Below are positions 9,776 to 18,145 of a stretch of 39,450 nt of DNA, one piece after another (position 1 is the stretch's first letter; every line of letters starts with the position of its first letter). Where the stretch lies: contig NZ_AZFI01000003.1 in NCBI RefSeq assembly GCF_001435755.1, forward strand, positions 1 through 39,450, written 5' to 3'. Origin of the DNA: Ligilactobacillus acidipiscis DSM 15836 (GTDB taxonomy: Bacteria > Bacillota > Bacilli > Lactobacillales > Lactobacillaceae). Under the pieces are notes generated by a model. The model saw only the letters and a program-made list of their open reading frames with translations. It was not told where the DNA came from and did no database searches. Position numbers and translations under genes: made by a program.

Positions 9776-10849
9776 TTGATTAAGGTCAAAGCCCCCGGCA
9801 AACTTTACCTAGCGGGTGAATACGCCGTCGTTGAGACCGGTTATCCCGCGATTTTAGTAGCATTAAACCAATTCGTCCATGTGTCGGTCGAAGAAAGCCA
9901 TGACTATGGTTCGATCATTTCGCGGCAATACCAGGAAGAATCTCTGTATTGGAAAAGACAAGGTAATCAAATGATATTTGATAACCGCGATAATCCATTC
10001 CACTACATTCTTTCTGGAATTAAAATTACCGAACAATATGCTCAGACTTTGGGCAAAAAAATGCAGTGCTATCATCTAAAGATCGACAGCGAACTTGACA
10101 GTCCAGATGGCAAAAAATATGGTCTAGGTTCTTCGGCTGCTGTAACTGTCGCAACCGTTAAAGCATTATGTGCTTTTTATGAATTACCAGTTTCAAAGGA
10201 TGAACTATTTAAATTAGCGGCTATCGCCCACTTCGAAGTTCAAGGAAATGGCTCACTAGGCGATATTGCGGCCAGTGTTTATGGCGGATATATCGCATAT
10301 CACTCATTTGACAGAGAATGGTTGACTCTCGCACGAAAAGAGTATTCATTGAATGAACTGGTAAAGCTAACATGGCCACAGTTAAAAATTGAACTCTTAG
10401 ATCCTCCAACGGATCTTAATCTTTTAATTGGTTGGACTGGCTCACCTGCCTCAACTTCACAACTGGTCGATGTTGTTGGTCTAAAAAAGGCAGAGAAAAA
10501 AGCTAAATACAACCTTTTCTTAAAAGAAAGTGACGCTTGTCTACAAAAAATCATTGCCGGTTTTCATCACGGATCCCTCAAAGAGGTTCAAGAAGGTTTA
10601 CAGCAAAATCATAAAAGTTTGCAGAAAATGGCACAATTCAGTAACTTAAACCTTGAAACAGCTAAGTTACAGCGCTTGATCAAAATTGCTGAATCTTTTG
10701 GCGGTGTGGCTAAGTCCTCTGGTGCCGGAGGCGGCGATTGTGGGATCGTAGCACTAAACAAAGTTATCGATCCGCAAAAGGTCTACAATAAATGGCAGGC
10801 TGAAGGAATAGAACCATTAAATTTAAAAGTACATTACGTAGTCGATTAG
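9776..10849 (+). CDS. Phosphomevalonate kinase
   Basis: Converts 5-phosphomevalonate to 5-diphosphomevalonate. The 357-residue GHMP kinase has KAPGKLYLAGEYAVVE at the N terminus, YGLGSSAAVTVATVKAL (about 116-132) as the ATP-binding loop and KSSGAGGGDCGIVAL near the C terminus. The start is TTG at 9776, preceded by GAAAGG about 11 bases upstream; no ATG lies near. The 30-base gap after mvaD contains no terminator, so it belongs to the same operon. The gene is often named mvaK2 or pmk. Confidence 0.94.
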   Translation: MIKVKAPGKLYLAGEYAVVETGYPAILVALNQFVHVSVEESHDYGSIISRQYQEESLYWKRQGNQMIFDNRDNPFHYILSGIKITEQYAQTLGKKMQCYHLKIDSELDSPDGKKYGLGSSAAVTVATVKALCAFYELPVSKDELFKLAAIAHFEVQGNGSLGDIAASVYGGYIAYHSFDREWLTLARKEYSLNELVKLTWPQLKIELLDPPTDLNLLIGWTGSPASTSQLVDVVGLKKAEKKAKYNLFLKESDACLQKIIAGFHHGSLKEVQEGLQQNHKSLQKMAQFSNLNLETAKLQRLIKIAESFGGVAKSSGAGGGDCGIVALNKVIDPQKVYNKWQAEGIEPLNLKVHYVVD

Positions 10850-10867
10850 ACTGAAAGGAGTTCCAGC

Positions 10868-11890
10868 ATGGATATTCAAGCACATCGCAAAGACGAACAT
10901 GTCATCATCGCCGAAAAGCTGTACCAAGAAAGTGCTTCGAATGATCTTGGCGAAGTGCAATTGCTCTTGGATAGTCTTCCTGAGCTGTCTCTTGAGGAGA
11001 TCGACATTTCAACCAAATTAGCCGGAAGAGATATTTCGGCTCCTTTTTTTATAAACGCAATGACCGGAGGAAGTCCTGAAACTGGAAAAATCAACCGTCG
11101 TTTATCCAAAATCGCGCAAGTCAATAATTTAGCATTAGCTACTGGATCGCAAAGTGTCGCTTTGCATGATAAAGAAGCCGTGCACTCTTTTAAAGTTGTA
11201 CGTGAAAATGACCCGACAGGTTTTATAATTGCGAACTTAGGCGCATCTCATGGTATCGAAGACGCCTTAAAAGCAATTGAAATGACAGCAGCCCAAGCAC
11301 TTGAGATCCATTTAAATCCTGCTCAGGAATTAGTCATGCCAGAAGGAGATCGTGAATTTTATTGGCTGGAACAATTAACTGGTTTGATCCGTCAAGGCCC
11401 TGTTCCCGTGATTATTAAAGAAGTTGGAATGGGTTTATCCCCCAAAACTCTAGCCAAGTTGCAAAAAATCGGAGTCCAGTATATTGATGTTGCTGGTTAT
11501 GGTGGAACTAACTTTATAGAGATCGAAAACGAACGTCGCCATAGAAAAGAATATTCTTTTTTAAAAAATGTCGGCCTTTCAACAGCTAAATCATTATTAG
11601 CAGCGCAAAAGTTTTCCAACGATTTCTCGATCACCGCATCTGGTGGGATCAGAACCGCTTTGGATATTGTAAAATGCTTAGCTTTGGGCGCAGATAATGT
11701 CGGCATATCAGGTTTCTTTTTGCATACTTTGATCAAACAAGGTGATGAAGGATTAGATCGAACGGTCAAAGACTTAAAAAAACAGATAGCAAAAATAATG
11801 CTTTTACTGGGATGCAAAAATATTGCTGAACTACATGAGCAAAAAGTCATCTTATCAGCCGAATTACAAGCTTTTCGAAATCAATTATAA
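10868..11890 (+). CDS. fni: Type 2 isopentenyl-diphosphate delta-isomerase
   Basis: FMN- and NADPH-dependent isomerase that interconverts IPP and DMAPP, giving the starter for prenyl transfer. The 340 residues form an FMN TIM barrel with AMTGGSPETGKINRRL (about 64-80), HLNPAQE and PEGDREF (about 140-162), VAGYGGTNFIEIENERR (about 205-221) and the phosphate-binding SGGIRTALD plus GADNVGISGFFL near 255-285. A strong AAAGGAG ribosome site lies just before the ATG. It is 18 bases after pmk and is followed by a terminator, closing the operon. Confidence 0.96.
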   Translation: MDIQAHRKDEHVIIAEKLYQESASNDLGEVQLLLDSLPELSLEEIDISTKLAGRDISAPFFINAMTGGSPETGKINRRLSKIAQVNNLALATGSQSVALHDKEAVHSFKVVRENDPTGFIIANLGASHGIEDALKAIEMTAAQALEIHLNPAQELVMPEGDREFYWLEQLTGLIRQGPVPVIIKEVGMGLSPKTLAKLQKIGVQYIDVAGYGGTNFIEIENERRHRKEYSFLKNVGLSTAKSLLAAQKFSNDFSITASGGIRTALDIVKCLALGADNVGISGFFLHTLIKQGDEGLDRTVKDLKKQIAKIMLLLGCKNIAELHEQKVILSAELQAFRNQL

Positions 11891-11906
11891 TTAATTTGCA
11901 TATAGC

Positions 11907-11945
11907 AAAAAGCCACAAATCAACTACCTTAGTTTGTGGCTTTTT
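11907..11945. terminator. Bidirectional terminator between fni and the RNA methyltransferase gene
   Basis: AAAAAGCCACAAA (11907-11919) pairs perfectly with TTTGTGGCTTTTT (11933-11945). With A and T flanks it can serve both converging genes. Confidence 0.88.
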
Positions 11946-11957
11946 AAATATTTTGTA

Positions 11958-13352
11958 TTATACAACTAAAAGTCGGGCTTCAAACCTTAATCCTTTAGGA
12001 AAGAAATTTTTCACTGTACCATTAACTAATTTGCCAAATGCAAACGGCTTACCCTCACACACTAGTAGTTTCCAACCATTTCTCAAGGACGAGCCTCCAG
12101 CTAAAATCGTTTCACCATGGACATACTTCGCCCAATCATCATGTGAAACTTCTAAAATCTGACTACAATCTTGCGGCTGCAACGCTAATGCTAAAGTATA
12201 TGCAGGCTCAAATCGTTTCTTTTTAAATTGTCCCAATAACAATCCTGGACGCATAAATTTCAAATGTGAGATGTCTGGCCAAGAATGCTGATAAAAGTAT
12301 AAATGATCACCATAACATCTTAAGTCTGCCAGTGAAAAGTGAAATCCATCAGTCAAAACAGCAGAAAAATCCTCCCAAAGTGCTAGTTGTTCTTTCGTCA
12401 AACTTTGTCGTTGATTCATTCGTTTCTTTTTGACTTTTTTGACTGAGACTGCAGCTTTTTTCGGACGCGTATCAGTCAACTTCGCAATAAAATGGCCGTC
12501 ACCTTTAAAATGATGGGGCCACAATCTAACTGCATCGCTTAGATCTGAGTTAGAATCAGCAAATTCCGGTCGTCCATCATCCATCCCTGGGTACTTTTTT
12601 ATAGGTTGGATCTGTAAAGCAGGATATTGCTCTAACAGCCATTCAACGACCTGTTCATCCTCTTCTGGTGCAAAAGTGCAAGTTGAATAGATTATCGAGC
12701 CTCCGGGGGCTAACATCTGATAAGCCGAGGTAAGGATCTCTTTTTGCCTTCCGGCACACTGCTGAGGATAATCCTTATTCCAATATGAGACTGCCTGATG
12801 GTCCTTGCGAAACATGCCTTCACCTGAACATGGTGCATCTACTAGGATCTGGTCGAAATAATCTTGAAAAACTTCGGCTAATCTAGCTGGCGACTCATTT
12901 AAAACAATGACGTTTTTAGCACCGATCCGTTCAACATTTTCTGCCAAAATCTTAGCTCGCGCATGATTGATCTCATTTGAGACCAACAATCCTTGATTAT
13001 TCATCAATGAAGCCACCTGAGTCGATTTACCGCCAGGCGCAGCACAAAGATCAAGGATCCTAGCTTTAGGAGCAACAGTCACGTTTTCTGCAACATACAT
13101 CGCACTCAGATCTTGACTGTAAACATAACCGCTCTGATGTTCTAAAGACTTGCCGCTAACTGAACCGTAATAGCCATATTTGGTATATTCCACTGGTTTA
13201 TTTAGGGCATATTGAATTTTTTGTGGATCTGATTTAAGTGGATTGATTCGAAAGCCTTTTTCTGAAGGCTGATCAAAAGTAGTGAAAAAAGCGTCAGATT
13301 CCTCACCTAGTAAATTACGATATTTATCTATAAATTCTTGCGGTAACTTCAT
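11958..13352 (-). CDS. RsmF/NOL1-NOP2-Sun family RNA m5C methyltransferase
   Basis: SAM-dependent cytosine-5 methyltransferase acting on rRNA or tRNA. The 464 residues have an N-terminal recognition region, SAM motif LDLCAAPGGKSTQVA (about 99-113), VDAPCSGEGMFR with the motif IV cysteine (about 170-182) and YSTCTFAPEEDEQVV with the catalytic motif VI cysteine (about 220-236). The C-terminal 170 residues, after a lysine-rich linker, fit the RsmF/YebU-type PUA-like region. The exact target base cannot be read from the sequence. Its ATG overlaps the stop of the upstream membrane protein gene by 4 bases, implying co-translation. Confidence 0.92.
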   Translation of the reverse strand: MKLPQEFIDKYRNLLGEESDAFFTTFDQPSEKGFRINPLKSDPQKIQYALNKPVEYTKYGYYGSVSGKSLEHQSGYVYSQDLSAMYVAENVTVAPKARILDLCAAPGGKSTQVASLMNNQGLLVSNEINHARAKILAENVERIGAKNVIVLNESPARLAEVFQDYFDQILVDAPCSGEGMFRKDHQAVSYWNKDYPQQCAGRQKEILTSAYQMLAPGGSIIYSTCTFAPEEDEQVVEWLLEQYPALQIQPIKKYPGMDDGRPEFADSNSDLSDAVRLWPHHFKGDGHFIAKLTDTRPKKAAVSVKKVKKKRMNQRQSLTKEQLALWEDFSAVLTDGFHFSLADLRCYGDHLYFYQHSWPDISHLKFMRPGLLLGQFKKKRFEPAYTLALALQPQDCSQILEVSHDDWAKYVHGETILAGGSSLRNGWKLLVCEGKPFAFGKLVNGTVKNFFPKGLRFEARLLVV

Positions 13353-14320
13353 TTACTTTTTTTAATACCCCCTTTTACAAAAAATTTAAATAATAAACTA
13401 ACTGCTCCAAAGCATGATATTAAATAAAGAATTAACGCAGCATAGTTTTGAATACTAAAAGTCAAACAACCAATAAAAGTGCCCGCTAAGATGCCCAATC
13501 CGCTAAACAATGAGTAACTAGCCCATTCATTCAAAGCCAATTGTGCGACCTTAGCACCTGCTTTGAGTATATGAGTATAAAATTTGTGTGAAGAAAAACG
13601 CCACAAAAAAATCTCAATTGCCATCACAGCGAAAATTCCCAAAAGACCTATCAATTCAAGCCAATGCGTAGTTGCCCATTCCCATCTAGTCATTACAAAC
13701 TGTTGTGAATGGCTTTTCTGAATCTCACTGATCGGCAAAATGGCTTTGATCTCAGCAGCCTGCAAATTTTTGTCGCCATCGATCATAATATCATACTGTG
13801 ATGCCTTCATCTGTTGTAACTTCTTTTGTGAAGGTGCAATAAAAATTTGCCGATCTAAATTAGAACTGATCTTTTCGCCCATGACACCTATGACGGGCAC
13901 ATATCTTCCGTTAAGTTTTAAATATTGCTGATCCTTGGGTTTATATAACTTTTGATTCAATTTTTGTCCAACGACAGCCACACTTAAATCAGAAACAAAA
14001 TCATTTTTAGAAAAAAAGTTGCCAGACACCATTGGCGGCGTCGCGAATGACCCTTTTCCATAAAAATAGGTCAACTTTTTAGAACCACGTGGTCGATAGT
14101 GAACTTGGATGTCATCGATTTTTTTTGCATCATTTAGCTTCTGATCGATCTGAGCAGCGGTCCAATTCTTTTTAAGCCGAACTTGATACGCGTCCATTGA
14201 CAAATTATGATCATTTAATTTAATTACGACGTCACGTTGCTGGATCTGAAAAAAAATAAACACGGCCAAAAAGGCTAGACAAGCGTTCAAAAATGTCAAA
14301 AAAGTTTTATTTCTAAACAA
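13349..14320 (-). CDS. Orphan membrane protein with MacB/FtsX-like layout
   Basis: I do not recognise the family with certainty. The 323 residues have one N-terminal membrane segment (about 8-25), an extracytoplasmic domain of about 190 residues with VVGQKLNQKLY and VPVIGVMGE-like stretches, then three more hydrophobic segments (about 219-240, 266-288, 290-313). This 1+3 arrangement and the periplasmic-domain motifs resemble MacB-type ABC permeases or FtsX, but no ATPase gene is adjacent. The start is TTG at 14320 with AAGGAG 9 bases upstream. It overlaps the RNA methyltransferase gene by 4 bases. A degenerate permease or stand-alone envelope protein are both possible. Confidence 0.65.
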   Translation of the reverse strand: MFRNKTFLTFLNACLAFLAVFIFFQIQQRDVVIKLNDHNLSMDAYQVRLKKNWTAAQIDQKLNDAKKIDDIQVHYRPRGSKKLTYFYGKGSFATPPMVSGNFFSKNDFVSDLSVAVVGQKLNQKLYKPKDQQYLKLNGRYVPVIGVMGEKISSNLDRQIFIAPSQKKLQQMKASQYDIMIDGDKNLQAAEIKAILPISEIQKSHSQQFVMTRWEWATTHWLELIGLLGIFAVMAIEIFLWRFSSHKFYTHILKAGAKVAQLALNEWASYSLFSGLGILAGTFIGCLTFSIQNYAALILYLISCFGAVSLLFKFFVKGGIKKSK

Positions 14321-14341
14321 ATCAGTTAACTCCTTCTAATA

Positions 14342-14668
14342 TTAATGGATACCTAAAGCCATTTTTGCATACCGTGTCATGCGGTCGATCGTCCATTCCG
14401 GCTCCCAAATAAATTCCACATCGACTTTTTTAATTTCAGGCACATCTTTTAAAGCAGATTCAACCATATCCGCCAATATATTTGTCAGTGGACAACCAAT
14501 AGTTGTCAACGTCATTTCTATCAAACATGTCCCATCATCTTCTAAATCCACATTGTAAATCAACCCCAAATTAACAATATCAATTCCTAATTCCGGATCG
14601 ATCACTGTTTGCAAGTGCGCTATAATATCATCTTTGATCTCTTGAGTAGTTCTTGCTTGCTCTTGCAT
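14342..14668 (-). CDS. MIP18/SufT-like metal-sulfur cluster assembly factor (DUF59)
   Basis: A 108-residue member of the family that includes SufT, PaaD and eukaryotic CIA2, linked to iron-sulfur cluster maturation. Diagnostic motifs are VIDPELGIDIVNLGLIYNV (about 22-40) and the cysteine-containing TTIGCPLTNILADMVE (about 56-71), with a C-terminal EPEWTIDRMTRYAKMALGI. The length is full for the family. No suf genes are adjacent here. It is followed on the minus strand by the TTG-started membrane protein gene 21 bases away, and preceded by the hydrolase gene, so it may be in a short operon. Confidence 0.9.
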   Translation of the reverse strand: MQEQARTTQEIKDDIIAHLQTVIDPELGIDIVNLGLIYNVDLEDDGTCLIEMTLTTIGCPLTNILADMVESALKDVPEIKKVDVEFIWEPEWTIDRMTRYAKMALGIH

Positions 14669-14683
14669 ATCCTTCAGACTCCT

Positions 14684-15436
14684 TTATTGAAGATAGTTAA
14701 TAAATTTTTGAACCATTTCTTGTGTTACATCATACGATAGCTTATGCTTTGCACCATGACTAATATGGATCGACACATTTTGTGCCGCCGGGATATCTTT
14801 GACTGATTTTCCAAAATTTTCAGTAAGATCACATGGTACTTTCTCATCAGCATCACCATGCCAAAAATGTAGTGGTCGTTGCATGATCTTTTCCGGATGC
14901 AACGAGAGGTCATATTTTGTCAATAATTTCAATTGATTCTTTTTATATGCTGGAGAAATTTCAACATCACTTGGCAGTGCAGACAGGATCTGTTGACAAA
15001 ATTCCACAGGGTGTGGTGTGCCTGACAAAACGACCCCTGCTTTAATTTCATCATTTGCAGCCATCAACATGCAAGTCGTGATACCTCCCATAGAAAAGCC
15101 GCCAACACCGATTTGATCATTTAGTATCAGATCATGTTCTCGATAATAATTAATAAGTTGTGTAAACTCTTGGACAGACTTTAAAGGGACCTCCCAAAAT
15201 GAAAGGAAATGATCCGTAACTTTTCCTTCAGCCCGTACCCCATGATACAAAGCCTCAGGTAAAATTACCCTGAATCCGCGCTTGGCCAATTCATACCCTT
15301 GAGTTAAAACGACTTCTTTGCAATTAGTCCAACCATGATAAAATACTATTAAAGGCAGCTTTTCGCTGGTGCTAACGGCATCGACTACTTCCAAGACCGG
15401 TAGACTAGCAACCTGTTTTTCACTAACGCTGATCAT
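14684..15436 (-). CDS. Alpha/beta hydrolase, YitV-like esterase
   Basis: A 250-residue alpha/beta-hydrolase. The oxyanion-region HGW motif is at about 33-35 (VFYHGWTNCKE), the nucleophile elbow is GGFSMGG with the serine near 125, an aspartate lies in FWHGDADEKVP near 202 and the catalytic histidine probably in SHGAKHKLSYD near 232. The pattern resembles prolyl-oligopeptidase-like or dienelactone-hydrolase-like esterases such as YitV; the substrate is unknown. The ATG follows GGAGGG. An extended -10 promoter lies about 33 bases upstream. Confidence 0.85.
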   Translation of the reverse strand: MISVSEKQVASLPVLEVVDAVSTSEKLPLIVFYHGWTNCKEVVLTQGYELAKRGFRVILPEALYHGVRAEGKVTDHFLSFWEVPLKSVQEFTQLINYYREHDLILNDQIGVGGFSMGGITTCMLMAANDEIKAGVVLSGTPHPVEFCQQILSALPSDVEISPAYKKNQLKLLTKYDLSLHPEKIMQRPLHFWHGDADEKVPCDLTENFGKSVKDIPAAQNVSIHISHGAKHKLSYDVTQEMVQKFINYLQ

Positions 15437-15466
15437 CTGATTCCCTCCAATTACTTAACAAACTAA

Positions 15467-15475
15467 ATTATAGCA
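15467..15475 (-). promoter_or_regulatory. Extended -10 promoter of the hydrolase gene
   Basis: Minus-strand TGCTATAAT is a full extended -10 element, about 31 bases before the hydrolase ATG. No clear -35 hexamer is needed or seen. Confidence 0.5.
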
Positions 15476-15498
15476 AAGATAGGCTAGATTATACATCC

Positions 15499-15669
15499 TT
15501 ATTGATTTAAAGCTTCGTTAAATTTTAGTATAGCTAAACTTTTACTCTGAATGAATTTGTGTGGTCTTAAAACTTTCTTCTCATAGCTGTCTCTGCCATT
15601 AATTGATACCGCATGCATCCACGCATTACCTTTCCCAAAATAAACTTTTGGGACCACTAAATTGCTCAT
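15499..15669 (-). CDS. Possible 56-residue protein, unknown
   Basis: An open frame of 56 codons (ATG at 15669, TAA at 15499) fills an otherwise empty 310-base gap. The predicted product begins MSNLVVPKVYFGKGNAW and ends KSLAILKFNEALNQ; it is basic, with no membrane segment. Codon choice looks like that of the neighbours and the residue pattern is protein-like, but no ribosome site is evident upstream. It could be a small gene, or the remnant of a larger one. It reads in the same direction as the downstream hydrolase. I do not recognise a family. Confidence 0.35.
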   Translation of the reverse strand: MSNLVVPKVYFGKGNAWMHAVSINGRDSYEKKVLRPHKFIQSKSLAILKFNEALNQ

Positions 15670-15746
15670 TTCAAACTTTAGCTGGCAAATTTTGTCTGAT
15701 TATGCTAATTTTAACCTATTACCATTAAATTTAGGGGGCTTAAAAC

Positions 15747-16553
15747 ATGCAAAGAAAATTGATTTCACTTGATTTAGACGGAACGACCCTGACTTCCACC
15801 AAAAAGATCTCACCTAAAACTAAACAAATTTTACAAAAAGCCACAGATATGGGACATGTCGTTACTATCGTAACTGGTCGCTCAGATCAAATGGCCATTG
15901 ATTATTATGATGAATTAAATTTGGATACACCTATGATCAATTTCAATGGTGCCCTTGGACATATGCCGCATCGTCACTGGAAGGATGCTTATGAGATCAC
16001 ATTTGAAAAAAAGATCGTATTAGAAATACTTGCAGCTAAAAGCACATTGGGGATCCAAACTATTGCGGCACATGGACAAGGACTTACATTAACAGATTCG
16101 ACTGATAGTTCAATTTCGCCTTTTTTCCCTGCAGCTTCGCGTTCCCAGGAAATATTAAACCAAATTAACCTGACAAAAGATCCGTCTGCGATCACAATGC
16201 TAGTCGATCCATATAAAAAAGAAACGATCACTCATCAGCTTCAACAGACTTATGATTCAGACGTGACAGTCAGCGTCTGGGGCGGCCCAGCACCAGTCTT
16301 GGAGCTTTCACCCAAAAATATCAATAAAAAAGTCGGACTTAAATCTCTTTCTAAATACTACGGCATTCCCCGCGAAGATATCATCGCTTTTGGTGATGAA
16401 CAAAATGATGTTGAAATGTTAAGTTATGCTGGGACTGGTGTTGCTATGCAAAATGCTGCTCCATGGATCCGTGATATTGCCGACAATATCACACCGGTCG
16501 ATAACGATCATGATGGAATTGCGCAATATTTAGAACAAAATCTTGCGTTGTGA
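15747..16553 (+). CDS. Cof-type HAD-IIB family phosphatase
   Basis: A 268-residue cytoplasmic phosphatase of the Cof/YidA subfamily, which act on sugar phosphates or other small phosphorylated metabolites. HAD motif I is SLDLDGTTLTS (about 8-18), motif II is in VTIVTGRS (T at about 43), the motif III lysine is near KVGLKSL, and motif IV is GDEQNDVEML (about 217-226). A type IIB cap lies between. AGGGGG precedes the ATG. It is a single gene, ending at a bidirectional terminator shared with lysA. The substrate cannot be inferred from the sequence. Confidence 0.92.
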   Translation: MQRKLISLDLDGTTLTSTKKISPKTKQILQKATDMGHVVTIVTGRSDQMAIDYYDELNLDTPMINFNGALGHMPHRHWKDAYEITFEKKIVLEILAAKSTLGIQTIAAHGQGLTLTDSTDSSISPFFPAASRSQEILNQINLTKDPSAITMLVDPYKKETITHQLQQTYDSDVTVSVWGGPAPVLELSPKNINKKVGLKSLSKYYGIPREDIIAFGDEQNDVEMLSYAGTGVAMQNAAPWIRDIADNITPVDNDHDGIAQYLEQNLAL

Positions 16554-16578
16554 TTTATTCAATAATTAATATTAATTT

Positions 16579-16620
16579 AAAACTGCGGAGCTGTGGTTTT
16601 CCACAAACTCCGCAGTTTTT
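16579..16620. terminator. Bidirectional terminator between the HAD gene and lysA
   Basis: AAAACTGCGGAG pairs with CTCCGCAGTTTT and an inner TGTGG-TTTT-CCACA extends the stem. T-rich runs follow on both strands, serving the two convergent genes. Confidence 0.9.
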
Positions 16621-16635
16621 GCTTTTTTTCACTCA

Positions 16636-17928
16636 TTATTCAACTTCTAGATGCAACATATCTGCATAAGTTTCTCTTTTAAGAACTAACTGTGAATGGC
16701 CATTCTCACAAAAAACGACGGCGGGACGCCCATTTCGGTTATAATTAGAAGCCATCGAATATCCATAAGCACCCGTAGAAGGTATTGCCAAAATATCCTC
16801 CGGATGGACCTCTGGCAGATCCTGATCAGCGACTAAAACATCTCCAGATTCACAATACTTACCCACAATAGTAGCTTTTTGAGTAGTCCGAGCATTGGGG
16901 GCAGCAGCTAAAAAGGCAGTGTACTTTGCCCCATATAACGCTGGCCGAATGTTATCCCCCATCCCGCCATCGACGGCGATAAAGTTACAGATCCCTGGGA
17001 CCTTTTTAGTCGAACCAGTTGTATAGAGAGTTGTTGCAGCTTCACCGACCAATGAACGCCCCGGCTCGATCCAGATCTCAGGTAACATAAGGTCGTTTTT
17101 TTGTGCCTCCGCTTGAACTGTTTGCACGATAGTTTTGACAAATTGCGCGGGTCCTAACGGATGATCATCTTCATTATATTTGATGCCAAAACCCCCACCA
17201 AGATTTAAAACTTGTGCATCAAAGTTAAACTCATCTTTCCACTGTTTCAACAATTGAACCATTTTAACGGCTGCCATTTCAAACCCAGCAACTGCGAAAA
17301 TCTGTGAACCAATGTGGCAATGAACACCCAGCACCTCTAAATTATCAGCATCCAGCAACATCGTCAATGCTTTTTTGGCTTGACCAGAATCCAAATCAAA
17401 ACCAAATTTAGAGTTAGACTGTCCTGTTGAAATATATTTATGTGTCTCAGCTTCGATCCCTGGGGCTACTCGCAAAACTACACTTACCTTCTTATTTTGC
17501 GCGGAACAGATCTCATCTAAGAGTTCGATCTCATAAAAATTATCAACAACAATACAACCAATATTTTCTTGGACGGCATATTCCAACTCAGCCGGTGTTT
17601 TATTATTTCCGTGAAATTCGATCATTTCTGGGTCCATTCCGCCCTTTAATGCGGCATAGAGTTCTCCACCGGAAACTACATCACAACCAACATCGTCTTC
17701 TGACAAAAGACGATACATAGCTAAAGAAGAAAAAGCCTTACTAGCGTACACAATTCGATGCTTGATGCCGGCATTTAAAAAAGTCTTTTTAAACGCCGCA
17801 ATTTCTTGTTTTATGACACTCGTATCATAGGCAATTACTGGTGTACCATATTTTTGGGCCAATTCTATACTGTCTACTCCGCCGATTTGTAAGTGACCAG
17901 CTTGATTTTTTTGTACATTGTCAGGCAA
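16636..17928 (-). CDS. lysA: Diaminopimelate decarboxylase
   Basis: PLP enzyme that makes L-lysine from meso-diaminopimelate. I chose TTG at 17928 (430 residues) because GGAGG lies 8 bases upstream; a GTG at 17943 would start inside that ribosome site. The fold-type III barrel has the PLP lysine near 64 in VYASKAFSS, HCHIGSQI (about 205), GGGFGIKY, EPGRSLVG (about 285) and the catalytic cysteine in GKYCESGDVL. The gene stands alone, with its own promoter and terminator and no other lysine genes nearby. No lysine riboswitch is visible in its short leader. Confidence 0.95.
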   Translation of the reverse strand: MPDNVQKNQAGHLQIGGVDSIELAQKYGTPVIAYDTSVIKQEIAAFKKTFLNAGIKHRIVYASKAFSSLAMYRLLSEDDVGCDVVSGGELYAALKGGMDPEMIEFHGNNKTPAELEYAVQENIGCIVVDNFYEIELLDEICSAQNKKVSVVLRVAPGIEAETHKYISTGQSNSKFGFDLDSGQAKKALTMLLDADNLEVLGVHCHIGSQIFAVAGFEMAAVKMVQLLKQWKDEFNFDAQVLNLGGGFGIKYNEDDHPLGPAQFVKTIVQTVQAEAQKNDLMLPEIWIEPGRSLVGEAATTLYTTGSTKKVPGICNFIAVDGGMGDNIRPALYGAKYTAFLAAAPNARTTQKATIVGKYCESGDVLVADQDLPEVHPEDILAIPSTGAYGYSMASNYNRNGRPAVVFCENGHSQLVLKRETYADMLHLEVE

Positions 17929-17984
17929 ATTAAAGACCTCCACTAAATATCAAATTCTCAAATAAATTAGATTCTTTAATCAGT

Positions 17985-18013
17985 ATCTTACTTAAAGTAG
18001 CGGTAAAAAGCAA
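17985..18013 (-). promoter_or_regulatory. Predicted lysA promoter
   Basis: Minus-strand TTGCTT (18013-18008) and TAAGAT (17990-17985) are 17 bases apart, about 57 bases before the lysA start. Confidence 0.5.
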
Positions 18014-18145
18014 TATCTCCAATCTAAAAACAAAAATAGATATCCAGCCTACTATAATTTAAGAAAATTTATGATAAGATAGCTATAAATAAGAGATTTT
18101 TGCAAACATCCAAAAACTACCTACTAGTTATCAAAGGAGAAAATA

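Noticed and set aside
11896-12162. Plus-strand 88-codon frame after fni
   Set aside because: It crosses the terminator and lies antisense to the end of the RNA methyltransferase gene; a shadow frame.
17929-18145. Lysine riboswitch before lysA
   Set aside because: The leader is only about 50 bases from the predicted start and shows none of the conserved L-box helices.
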